Source of the DNA: Pleurobrachia bachei | Lineage: Eukaryota > Ctenophora > Tentaculata > Cydippida > Pleurobrachiidae | Length of the DNA: 64,000 nucleotides | Reading direction: 5' to 3' | Assembly (NCBI GenBank): GCA_000695325.1 | Contig: AVPN01000184.1 | Span: 4,381-68,380 of the forward strand | In this document: positions 36,801 to 48,800 of the stretch, piece by piece | How positions within the stretch are numbered: the first letter of the stretch is position 1 | How the letters are laid out: every line of letters begins with the position of its first letter | Position numbers and translations under genes: made by a program | The notes under the pieces: model-generated | The model's database searches: none | Told to the model about the DNA's origin: nothing | Seen by the model: only the letters and a program-made list of their open reading frames with translations

Positions 36801-36877
36801 GGTGGTGTAGATTTGTCCAAGTTGGTGTAGGTTGGTGTCCCCGTTACCAAAGCAGATTTCTCTCCTGAGGAGGGCAT
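33811..36877 (-). CDS. SVOP/SV2-like MFS transporter (491 aa)
   Basis: Eleven exons join with matching phases (coordinates high to low): 36794-36877, 36513-36617, 36223-36328, 35955-36117, 35627-35780, 35311-35493, 34834-35003, 34618-34717, 34287-34407, 34016-34185, 33811-33930; total 1476 nt. The start is MPSSGEKSALVTG. Key motifs are the MFS signature GGYASDKYGRRP after the second helix, LLLESPRWLLSRGQVREAL between the domains, a second half-motif LAADRIGR, and YVPEIFPTRVRNMAVG near the end. These match the synaptic-vesicle-2-related (SVOP) branch, which has 12 membrane helices and about 550 residues. Substrate is unknown in that family. The tail KKETKDLQLDE is cytosolic. Orthology to SVOP itself rather than to a related SLC22/SV2 member is an inference. 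Confidence 0.88.
35228..35293. mobile_element. MITE with agtcggaccccgatttaccg ends
   Basis: A 66-bp element with 20-bp near-perfect inverted ends (cagtcggaccccgatttacc ... ggtaaatcggggtccgact) lies in the SVOP-like gene's intron, 18 bp past an exon donor. It is the same family as the elements at 30893 and 58931. Confidence 0.8.
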
Positions 36878-37630
36878 ATTGCAGAATGGGAGGTGTGTTG
36901 GAATAGTGATTGAGAGTGGTTATGTCATTTTGGCTGACAGAAAGAGAGAGAGAGAATTGGGCACTAATTAGGAATTTACCTTACAATCAACTTTCTCTCT
37001 CTCTGACATAAAACAGTGATTGAATCAAAGTCACGAGTAGCAGTTGTTGTAGTAGTCATTCTATAACGAGAGAGAGGGGATTCTTTGTTCGGTTTCAATC
37101 AAATAATTGCGGCGTGGACCCGATCTACTGCACTTTGAGAACGTCCAATAACTGGGGGCATAACAGCTTTGAGTGAGGTGTAATTTGAAAACATGTCACA
37201 GCTGTTAACAATGTACATGAAGTAGGTATGAAGTTGAGCCCTGGTATAAATTATTACAATGGTTGGGGTAAGAATAATTCGGCCGGGGTAAGAATAACTA
37301 ATTGTGATTTGGTAGAGCGAAAGAGGAGAGAACAAGGATAAGAGATGCTGACTCGTCATGACGTGTATTTTATTCACTGTTTCCTGTTACTCCTGCTGCA
37401 TGTGTTGTTCTCGTTATGTCCATGTGTCTGACACACACAACTGTACACATGTGTGTATGACCTAACATTTGATTGTATGTGTGTAATTGGAAAACAAGCT
37501 ATTGTTGTTTGTGCCAAGATATAATATTATTTGAAAACAATCTCTTTTACCTGTTACCTGTTATCTCGACTACAGAGCATATGTCTTCTGTAGTAACTCT
37601 TCTATCTGTATCATCTAGGATGTAAAGCAA
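36878..37630. other. Divergent intergenic region
   Basis: This separates the minus-strand transporter from the plus-strand gene at 37631, so it should hold both promoters. It has GA/CT-rich stretches near 36943-36955 and 37000-37080. A tag|g just before 37631 may be an acceptor following a 5' UTR exon. No coding sequence is seen. Confidence 0.45.
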
Positions 37631-39824
37631 ATGAGCAGGAGACCGGCTCCTCCACCTCCGTCAGCCCCACCTGAATGCTCTACTGATTCTTTTGTACCAG
37701 GTAAACCTGCAGGTGAAGTCAGTTCTAGGTTCTCTATCTTTGTTAGGCACGGAGATATGATGTGTTCTTTATTGTCACGTAGCCATGAGCACTGCTAACA
37801 ATATCATCAAAATATTTTCTATAGGTTCACATTCAAAGGGTATTGATTGGTCCCTGAATACCGCAGACCACTCTGCACCTGCATCCGCTCCAGTAAAGGA
37901 TGACTTAGCACCAGGTGATCATGAAAGTTTCTGGCGGCGCCTGCATGAGACCTCGTTTTGATTCTCAAATCTGCGCTCAGATCGGTTCAGCGCCACCAGA
38001 AACTTGTTGTGTAGGATTGTTAGAAACAACTTTCTTTCACAGGCTACTGGCCTTGTCCAATATGACTATCTTTTGTAGGTGCTGGTACGAAAGGAATCAA
38101 CTGGTCACTGAACAGTAACCCGGGCCAACCTCCCCAATACCCTGGTAACCATAGCAACCATTACCCTGGTAACCATAGCAATACACAACCTCCACAGTAC
38201 CCCAGCTATGAGTACCCTGGACCTGCCCATCCACACCCCCAGGTAACTCTTTTCGCTAATTAGGAGGATAGGGTTAGTTGTCACAATTTCTATGTCTGTC
38301 TTAATAGATATTTTTTGGAATACTCCACCATCACTTACAGCAGCCAGTAGCTGGTAGTACCGGTGGTATCCACAGTAACCAATGGTTATAACTATAGTAC
38401 CTAGTAGTTATAGCAACTACTAGTACCGTGGTAACCATAACGACACACCACTGTAGCCGGTAGCGGGTGGTCGTGGTGGTAACCCCTACGAACTTTGGAA
38501 GATTGAGTTTTCTCGTCAGTACCCCGGAGCTAAATTCAGTCGTGTTAATCCATCACTTATGAAGGTGCGTAAGAGAGAGAAAGTTGTTTTGGGGGAGACA
38601 GTATTTTTAAATCCGAGAAAAGTTTTAGTTCTGTCTAATCTCCGGCGCCGCCCGAACAGTGCGGTCATATCGGTTCGGCGCCGCCAGATGGTCCCTTGAT
38701 TTAACAAATCCCTGTCCACTATATCAGGTGGAGATACCAAAAAACAGGGCGTTCCCCGTGATGGGATCTGCTAGCTGTCCAGAGTGTTTTGATATAGGAC
38801 CCCACCAGGCTACCACATGTCGAGTTAAAACTGGATTCTTCTCATCGGTCAAGGTAACATATTGAAACAATAGTAACCATGGTAACTAATACACTGGTAA
38901 CCACATAGTAACCATAGCAACCACATGTCGAGTTAAAACTGGATTCTTCTCATCCGTCAAGGTAGTATATTGTTCAGACTCTCTCTCTCTCTCCTTAGCT
39001 GAAACAAACAAAGCTCACTTAGCCAGGCTCTCTCTCCTCAATCTGTGAAAAAGAATCATACCCCAGGAACCGGCCCAAGTGTGTAGAAAGTGTCGTAAGA
39101 CGTGTTACTTTGTTCGATCTATCGCAGTAGTCCCTGATGACATGATCCCTTCAACTAACAGACCACCACCCTACACGAACTCCCCCCGGGCTGTTCCCAG
39201 GGTCAGCAGAGTCGGTGATACCGTGCCCGGACATGGATGGCCAAGGTAAAATATAATATGATGTACCTACTATAATATTGGGGGGGGGTGTGCTATAATA
39301 CTAGTCAAGATAACACAATGTTTTATCCCTTTCATCCAGCCCAAAGGATGATTCAGCACATGGATGGGATCCGGGCGATAGATCTGGACATGGATGGCGG
39401 TGAGAGGAACGATTATTCTTTGGTTACCATGGTAACCCAATTCTGCTTCGCAGTTTGTAGCCCCGATAGATATCTTTTTGTTGTGTTTATTTAACTGAGG
39501 GATAAGTAAATGAATTAGCTTTTAAATATAATAATGAGTTTAGTATGGATAATGAGTTTCGTAATTTGTAGTTTTGTTATTATTTTGTGAGTTTATTTAA
39601 CTGTTATAACATGAATTCTTTTGTCTTAATTAAAGAAGTTATGTCAAGATCACTGAATTGTTAGTGACAATTGATTGTCAATTGCAATCGAGTTCAGACT
39701 TCAGATGCACCTATAATATTAAAATTGGGATTTACATGTATAATGTGTCACGTCACCACTTTACTAGAATGGTGACATAGCAAGTGATGTTCCTGCTTTC
39801 ATTGAAGGACCTTCACAGACCAAG
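37631..39824 (+). CDS. Proline-rich CxxC protein, possibly N-terminus of SMCR8-like gene
   Basis: Exons with agreeing phases: 37631-37700 (MSRRPAPPPPSAPP), 37825-37914, 38079-38242, 38457-38564, 38728-38853, 39067-39245 and 39340-39399. A further possible exon is 39768-39824, but its phase does not match 39399. The product is Pro/Asn/Ser-rich, repeats KGIDWSLN and KGINWSLN in successive exons, contains PGNHSN repeats, then a conserved-looking block (NPYELWKIEFSRQYPG) and two Cys pairs, CPEC and CRKC...C, that could bind zinc. Exon 39768-39824 ends in phase 0 and would join in frame to 40432, so this may be the N-terminus of the next gene. I recognise no family for the zinc-like part. Confidence 0.55.
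37927..38003. mobile_element. 77-bp MITE with GTTTCTGGCGGCGCC end
   Basis: Inverted ends (gtttctggcggcgcc / agcgccaccagaaac, two mismatches) flank an interior with gcgctcagatcgg. Fragments or relatives occur at about 5183-5215, 9349-9407, 38641-38695, 47626-47655 and 52929-52965, sharing GCTCAGATCGGGT and a GCCGCCAGA- or GCCACCAGA-type end. It lies in an intron and is non-coding. Confidence 0.7.
38813..38972 (+). repeat. Exon 3'-edge duplication
   Basis: The end of the exon finishing at 38853, plus its donor and early intron (38813-38864), is copied with two or three changes at about 38920-38972. Both copies keep AAG|GTA donors. The spacer contains several GTAACCATRGYAAC motifs. Confidence 0.85.
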
Positions 39825-40269
39825 GTAACAAATTCAGTTTATTTTATAAATTTTAACTGGGGCTTTCCATTAAGTTGATCTAAATCTGGTATAACAGTAA
39901 GTCACTGTACTGAGTGAACTGGTACATTGTTCATTCACTACATCCAGTGAAACACTATCCCAACTTGATGGCATAGCAGCAACCCTGGTATTTCATGTCA
40001 CAGATAACAAATATATAAACACTTACAACTCTTGCTTATCAATGTTACACTTCTCTTTTGAACTGAGCTTGAGTGATTCATTTCTCACAATTCTTGCACC
40101 TCTGCCCTCTGGCTCTCTGCGACTCTATCTCTGTGAGGGACGTACTGCTCTGTTTACTATTCATTTCGAGATATGTTACAAAATATAGTGATACCCAATA
40201 TAATGGATAGAATCCGTCAGGTACCTTGAGCAATACACCACTGTTACAGCACATCATTCAATCATACCT

Positions 40270-42800
40270 ACACACACACCTTCTATTAATATTCCCCTCT
40301 CCTAATGTTCCTCTCCTCTAATGTTCCCCTCTTCTAATGTTCCCCTCTCCTGATGTTCCCCTCTCCTGATGTCCCCCTCCTCTAATGTTCCCCTCTCCTG
40401 ATGTCCCCCTCTCTCTCTTCCCTATCATCAGGCCAGCAACCCACGTGTCCCAACTGGAGACATTAACCCCATAACAGTACTGGCGGAGTTCAGTGAGCTA
40501 ACTGGACCCGAGGCAATCAAGATTATACCAGAGGGGTTGGATGAGAAACGGAGGGAGATTATCAACAACTTTATAGGTACGAAAGAACATATTAAGTAAG
40601 TAAGAGCATAACAAAGTAGGGTTGGTTTGCTGCACCTTTGTAGTAACTTTCATATCCATAAATTATGAGCTGCCAGGAGACTAGCCGGGAGACTAGCCCC
40701 TCTATAGTTCAGGTCATGTCAGTTGACTACACGGGAAGTCACGCTGGCGTTCCTACTTTCAATCCAGCGGATACTACCCTGGTTTACAATTGTACAAAGT
40801 GGAAGATTTATGCAGTTGTTCACTATTTCAACCTACACGATAGATACGCCCGAGGTTAGTTTATTAATCCCTCCCCGGATCTGTAGGTAAACAGGGACTC
40901 GGTGAATAAAGCGATATTTCAATCTATTAATCTGCCAAAATATAAATTTATACAGAGATTGAAAACAATAAACATGTACATTGTACAGTGTACAATAGCG
41001 ATATAGGGTATACAATGTACAGTGTACACTGTACACCCTATATCGCTATTGGTCCAGTTCAGTACTCCCTATCTCTATTGGTCCAGTTCAATTCAAAACT
41101 CCAGTTTCTGTGTGTTCTTCAATCTCACTCAACCGGGGGACTGTTTCCCGTTCACCTCGACCGCCAACACAATCCCTATCTGCTCCTTCTTCGATGATAC
41201 CTTGGCTTCTTCACCCGGACAGGGGTTGTTTTATCGCCAACGGGAGGTAGTTCGTCACTAATATCGCTGTCAGGACTAGGAATGTAATCTTCAGATGCCT
41301 TCCGCTTCCGGGATGGAGTAGCCATAACTTTCTCCTCTTGTTCAAACACCTTAGGGAGAAACATTGGGTTATAGAGTAGGATCGGATAGACAGTTTCTAT
41401 AGCAACTGGTAGTAGAAAGTGAGACAGTAGCAATTGGTAGTAGAAAGTGGCAAAATAGCAACTGATGTTCCCCTCTCCTGATGTTCCCCTCTCCTAATGT
41501 TCCCCTCTCCTGATGTTCCTCTCCTAATGTTCCTCCCTTCTTATGTTCCTCTCCTCTGATGTTCCTCTCTCTCTCTTCCCTATCATCAGGCCAGCAACCC
41601 ACGTGTCCCAACTGGAGATATTAACCCCATAACAGTACTGGCGGAGTTCAGTGAGCTAACTGGACCCGAGGCAATCAAGATTATACCAGAGGGGTTGGAT
41701 GAGAAACGGAGGGAGATCATCAACAACTTCATAGGTACGAAAGAAAGGGGCACGTTTTACTTTGTTTATAGGTAAACGTAGTAGCGAATAGGGGTACAAG
41801 GATGGTTTGCTGCATCTGTATTGCAAGTAACTTTCATGTACAGTGTGGTCCATACATTATTTGGCCGGGGAGCCATTTTGGAGCTATGTATCATACCCCC
41901 TCCGCCAGTCAGCTCGCCAGTTCAGGTCTCCTTACAATATCTCCCCCTAGTCCAGGTCATGTCAGTTGACTACACGGGAAGTCACGCGGGCGTACCTACA
42001 TTCAATCCAGCGGATACTACCCTGGTTTACAATTGTACCAAGTGGAAGATTTATGCAGTCGTTCACTACTTCAACCTACACGATAGATACGCCAGAGGTT
42101 AGTTAGTTAGTCAACTGTGTAGTTAGTTAATTAGTTAGTTATGAAATAGAGTGTAGTTTGCCTTGCTCGACCCTGTTCCCCTAGCACAGCGATATACCGC
42201 AGCCTATCTCCCTTGATCTGCAGTAGGTAAACACTAAACAGGGACTTGGTCAATCAAGCGATATTTCAATCTATTAATCTACCAAAATAGAAATTTCCAC
42301 TGAGAAATGCACGAAACTCAAAAAATTTACATTCCCATGGGCCATGGCCATCTAATCCTATATATCTCTATTGGTCCAGTTCAGTACTCTCTACATCTAT
42401 TGGTCCAGTTCAAACCATAATTCATAACTCCAGTGTTTGTCTGTTCTTCACTCGCATTCGGCGGGGGAACTTTTTCCTGTTCGCCGAGACCGCCAACACA
42501 GTCCCTATCTGCTCCTTCTTCGATGATACCGTGACTTCTTCACCCGTACAGGGGTCGTTGTTAAGGGAGGTTGTTCGTCACTGACATCGCTGTCAGGACT
42601 AGGAATGTAGTCCTTAGATGCCTTCCGCTTCCGGGATGGAGTAGCCATAACTTTCTCCTCTTGTTCAAACACCTTAGGGAGAAACATTGGGTTATAGAGT
42701 AGGATCGGATAGACAGTTTCTATAGCAACTGGTAGTAGAAAGTGAGACAGTAGCAATTGGTAGTAGAAAGTGGCAAAATAGCAATTGGTGTAGCAGAGAG
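40270..42800. repeat. Diverged tandem duplication, about 1.16-1.24 kb
   Basis: Two plus-strand SMCR8-like exons (40432-40576, 40708-40854) recur at 41590-41734 and 41951-42097, and the minus-strand terminal exon 41176-41349 recurs at 42505-42672. Each plus-strand set is preceded by a pyrimidine-rich minisatellite built on ctaatgttcccctctcctg (about 40300-40420 and 41463-41575). Introns differ by substitutions and indels, so the event is older than the near-identical duplications elsewhere in this window. Confidence 0.88.
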
Positions 42801-45800
42801 TGACTAACTGGTACATGTTCTTACTTTATGGAAGGTCGTTGTGTAGGATGGAGGGCGTAGACGTGTTGGTGTTTTTTTCGGTTCCTGCTTCTTGGCTTGG
42901 GCCGGCTGCTTCTTTTCTCGTGGTTTTTGCTATAGGGAAAAGGGGTGTTAGTTATTCACTTGTGAAGTTATAAATACTGTTTTGTTCACAAACAAACAGA
43001 CAGAACAATACACGAAAACCAGGATTCAGAAAGAACAGAACTTTTACCTGCCCAAAAGTTTTGCTCGATGCCATGAACAAATCAAGAAGTGTGTGGGTGT
43101 ATTTTAAGCTCGACGGTCCTTTGAAATTCCTGGCTTTTCTCGTCTTTTCAACCAAACCCTTCAAAGAACTGCAATAAAAACATCATGGTTATAGTTATTA
43201 GTACTACAGCTATGGTATACTTGGCAACAGTTGGTAGCAGACTCGTATATAATACATTCGATCATGAAATGCATGCATCAACTAGTAGCAAGGTGGTGAA
43301 TGATCGTTCATCGTTCGATTCCCAAAATCACTTTTTGAATGATTTTAATATTCGATTTGAAAACTCGGTCATGCCCCATGTTTACAAACACAGTGTGGAC
43401 AACCTCAGCAGTCATTGAGATGGCCTGATTAGTTCTCTCTTGCAAGGCCACATGAACAAGATCCGTAGAACAAACTGCTCTGTAATGTGCAAGCACTTCT
43501 CTTCTGGTAACATAGTTATGGAAGTCGCTAATCTTATCTGAACCAATTTCATTATTCAAACTATCGCCAAAGGACATATTCGCAAACAGAAAACTGGGTA
43601 GTGCTATAGAGTAGGTATAAATAGTCTTCATATTTATATCAAAATACCGAATACCTTAATTGGAGACAGTTGATCTGGCATTGAGTCCATGTCAATGAGG
43701 TGGTATATTTTATGCTAAGAAGCAACACGTGATCCGGTTTGACTGGCATCATTTAGGAAGATATAGCTATGAAATTGGACTTTAGTTCAATTGAAAGAAA
43801 ATATCGCTTGATTCACCGAGTCCATGTTAACATATATAGATCAAGGGAGGGGGATGCAGTATATCGCCGTGTTGGGTGACATGAACGTGTCACGTGTGTG
43901 AGTCGCTAATTGAGAAGCCCTACACTAATATCTTGCAGTCGTATCATGTGACATTATCCATTACACGCTTAGGGGAATTGTCAGCATTTCGGTTGACCCC
44001 AATCATTCAGGACGTCGCGTCAGAACAGAACTTTATCATTGTCGTCAAGAAAAATTAATTACGTCTTCTTATTTAGCGCAAAAATCACTATTTCAAGCCA
44101 GTAAAGGGGAATGGGTGTATGATATCTGGAGTGCGGACCCCCCTACCCGCACAACGAGAAGTGTTATATAGAGTGGCCTGACTACTAATAATTGGTAGAG
44201 TGGCCTGACTTGCACGCGTCTACCCTAGTGAATGTAATGGAACAACCGGGAAAACCCTAGGAATTCTCTCGGATCACAATCTCAATCTTGAGCGACAGGT
44301 GAACAATGTGAGGAAACAGTGTGGATTGGCATTACGGAATCCCTGGCAGTTACACAGGTGTTTTGATATTCCGACAAAGATAATGTTGGTTAAACTATTG
44401 ATCATATCAAGAATTGATTACAGTAACATACTGTATTGTGGACTTCCAGGACGAGTTCTTAGTGGGCTCCAGAAACTTCTAAACGCCTGTGTCCGCTTTA
44501 TATACAACATCCATGGGCACCAGGAAAGCTATTTGGAATACTTCAGGCAATGTCATATCTTACCCATCTCCTACAGACTTGACTGCAAAGCCTGTCTAAT
44601 CGCCTACAAGATAGTCTATGGAACAGCACCCCTTTACCTCCAGGAAATGGTGCCACTTGATAACAGCTGGGGTCTTTCTAGGACAACAAGGATGAATAGT
44701 GTTACTGATCCGTACAGATTGAAACACCCAAAGATGACAAGCGTCAACGCCAACTCTAAGTTGAGACGTAGGAGACTATCAGTGTTCCTGCCTACTATTT
44801 GGAATGAGTTACCTCTTGAGCTCAGGTCAATCCCCAATGGGGACACCTTCAAGGTCCGTCTGAAGACACATCTCTTCGTTGGTGCATTTGGAGTAGGTGA
44901 TGGGGAACTCATGGCTGAGATGTAATGTTTGTTGTAGTTGTGGACCCTGCGGGCAATCGGTGTCATCCTCTCTCTGGCATGCTAATAAATCACTACCTAG
45001 TAACCGTTTNNNNNNNNNNNNNNNNNNNNNNNNNNNNNNNNNNNNNNNNNNNNNNNNNNNNNNNNNNNNNNNNNNNNNNNNNNNNNNNNNNNNNNNNNNN
45101 NNNNNNNNNNNNNNNNNNNNNNNNNNNNNNNNNNNNNNNNNNNNNNNNNNNNNNNNNNNNNNNNNNNNNNNNNNNNNNNNNNNNNNNNNNNNNNNNNNNN
45201 NNNNNNNNNNNNNNNNNNNNNNNNNNNNNNNNNNNNNNNNNNNNNNNNNNNNNNNNNNNNNNNNNNNNNNNNNNNNNNNNNNNNNNNNNNNNNNNNNNNN
45301 NNNNNNNNNNNNNNNNNNNNNNNNNNNNNNNNNNNNNNNNNNNNNNNNNNNNNNNNNNNNNNNNNNNNNNNNNNNNNNNNNNNNNNNNNNNNNNNNNNNN
45401 NNNNNNNNNNNNNNNNNNNNNNNNNNNNNNNNNNNNNNNNNNNNNNNNNNNNNNNNNNNNNNNNNNNNNNNNNNNNNNNNNNNNNNNNNNNNNNNNNNNN
45501 NNNNNNNNNNNNNNNNNNNNNNNNNNNNNNNNNNNNNNNNNNNNNNNNNNNNNNNNNNNNNNNNNNNNNNNNNNNNNNNNNNNNNNNNNNNNNNNNNNNN
45601 NNNNNNNNNNNNNNNNNNNNNNNNNNNNNNNNNNNNNNNNNNNNNNNNNNNNNNNNNNNNNNNNNNNNNNNNNNNNNNNNNNNNNNNNNNNNNNNNNNNN
45701 NNNNNNNNNNNNNNNNNNNNNNNNNNNNNNNNNNNNNNNNNNNNNNNNNNNNNNNNNNNNNNNNNNNNNNNNNNNNNNNNNNNNNNNNNNNNNNNNNNNN

Positions 45801-48800
45801 NNNNNNNNNNNNNNNNNNNNNNNNNNNNNNNNNNNNNNNNNNNNNNNNNNNNNNNNNNNGAAGACACATCTCTTCGTTGGGGCATTTGGAGTAGGTGATG
45901 GGGAGCCCATGGCTGAGATGTAATGTTTGTTGTAGTTGTGGAGCCTGCGGGCAATCAGTGTCATCCTCTCTCTGGCATGCTCATAAATCACTACCTAGTA
46001 ACCTTTTTTTTCCCAGCAGGTGTGAGTAAAGTGTGTTTTAAATTTATATATACAGGTTTATGGGACCAGTTATTCGATCAGTTTTATGAGTCCAGTTAAT
46101 ATCGGCTTCTATATATTGTCTTTTTCAACGAGAGTGTTAGTGTGTGTCATATATTTACTTGATCGAGGATATACCGCTCTGATGACTTGACGGAGCATTG
46201 CCAATATTTTGACATGTTTCCGTTGGGTATGGGCGGTATATAAGCGCGGAATATTATTATTATTATTATTATTATTATGTCATTGCCGGGTGATATGCCT
46301 CGTAGCCTGCACAGAGATAGATTTATCTCACTAGGTTTAGTAGTCTGTAGAGTTAGAATCATATTAAACTCTATAAACATCTTATCTGGGATCAACCTCA
46401 TCACGTGACCTCCCTGATCAATATTATGATTGGAGCGAGCTACTCGATCCTTCGCCTGCTGGCCCTTTTTTACGCGGTTAGGCGTCATCTTCAAAAGACG
46501 GCTCTTTATTATTCCCAGCTGTAAAACTTTGCTAATCAGCACTCACTGACCAGCAATCAACAACCGAAGATGAAGATATTCTGCCTAGTGTTGTTGGCAG
46601 TGGCTTCTGCCGTGGACCCCGCGGTCTTCAACCCTGTATGGCAGCTGGCCATGAATCTGAACCCTGCGGATGGCCATATTACATGGGCTTTGTTGATGGA
46701 TGGGACGATGCAGATGCTATTGGTAGTGATGACACATAAACTGGACCAGGGTTAAACGTCTCTCCGTCCGCACAATCTGTCCCTTGGATGACAATATTGG
46801 TGCAAGAATCAAGAGGACAGTCCTGTATGACGGAAGCATCATGAGCCCACATGTTATTATTTCCAGTGTGCCAATAGTCATTTCCTAGGCCGTGAGTGTT
46901 GTCATCGTTAACGTTCTCCGCAGATAGGTGTCCTCCAGTTGGGACGATCCTGTGTCCATTATCGTCGTACATCCAGTTGAATGCCAAGTCTCCACCAACA
47001 CTAAATATGGGATCATCTCCCATGTTGTCTGCGTCATCCGCTACCTCTTCTTGGATGGGTCCCCCACTGGTGACACTGAAATAAAATTAAAATGTCAGAG
47101 CGTCGAGTAAGGCAACTATAATTATGTTCCTCTCTCTAGGTTACAGCAGAGTGTTCACGTTGTCCTACGTTTCATTTGAGAAGGACCTTACCAACATTGA
47201 GGAAATCAAGCAATCTTTTGAAAACGTTAGCTGGCTTCACATCACACGTGGGCAGTTTATTTGATCACGTGACATACCCAAATATATGGTCAACAAGTGA
47301 CATACATATCCAAGTTTGTTCACAACGTGATATCTGTCCTATAACTCGTGCAGGTAACAGCACAGTGTCACCGACGAAACATTTTCCTGTTTTATGACGA
47401 GATGAGGCACAAACGGGCCACCCTTCCTGAGGATGCTGAACATGAGGTAGAAGCTGAGTAACACCATATATTATATGGACATTTTACTCTTTGCTTACTT
47501 TTTCTTCTTCTCATATATAACACCCGGCCTTACCGTTTGTGACAAACCGTAAGGCCGGGTGTTATACAGGAGAAGAAGACCCAGAAAACTTTGTCTGGTT
47601 GACCCAGACCACGTTCTGACAGTGTGCTCAGATCGGGTAGGTGCCGCCAGAAAGCTCATTTTGATTACATTGCAGAGAAACCAAGTTGACTGGTGGTTGG
47701 GGGAGATCAGAAAGTCCGAGACTGTCCTAACAAATGATCACGGACCGCTTCAACCCCAGCAATTCACTAAACCACCTAAAGGTTTGACTCAGCATAATAC
47801 GGGGTACTGTTTGGACTAGATTCGGCCCGTCTCTCACTTAGTTAAGCTATGATAATGACGTCATCCTATTGACAAAACCATCTCTACATAGGGACAATGA
47901 GGAGTATAGCTGAACTCCTTGTGTAATAAGTACTAAAAACCATCTATTGATATCTGCAGGAACAATGAGAAGTATAGCTGAACTACTGCCAACCATGCAT
48001 GAAGTGCTACTTGATACAATGGAACAACTTAGTACTACTGACCATGGATATACTTTACTGGCCCGGTCCCTCCAAACTCCCAGGTGAGAGGAAGCCTGGC
48101 GATAGTTAACCTTGCTCGACCCCATATCTCCGACATATTCTATGTCATGGTCGAACATAACCAATAACATAGTTCACCCAAATTCACTCGATTTTTAATT
48201 GAGTTTAATTGATATACCTCCTCTGCAGGTGTTACCGGTTGTGTCTGGGAGCTCATCTTCTCACCCTCACCCGGCCCACATTTGAGGAGGGTGTGGGGGA
48301 TGGAGATGGAGGGGATCAGGAGGGGTTTCATCTCATTGAGGATGTACTAAAGTGTTCTATAGATGGAAGTGCACCTGACTTTCTTTCACCTCTTGTTGAC
48401 ACAGGTAGGTAGGAAAAGTCCCTGATTTATCGAGATTCTCACGGGGGAAGATTTTTACCTTGCTCTACAGCCCCTCCTGTTTCCCCAGTATCCCAAAAAG
48501 AGATTTGAACAAATCAAGGATTTTCCCGTAGTATGTACAATATCGGGAGCCGGGAAATCAGGGTTCGTCGCCATGTGTTACATATTGGCTTCACAACTTG
48601 TTTTTTAGGAACGGATGGGAAGATACAGAAGGTGTCCTGTTACTCTGAGTCTACAATACAAGAGGATCTTTGGGTTTTGAGGGAGAAGGGAGGTAATTTG
48701 TAGATTTTAGAATGTACGAGCATGTACAAGATGGACAACTTACAACACACGACTGGCGTGAGCTGGATATGATCTGAACCATCTCTCTGAACCATCTAAT

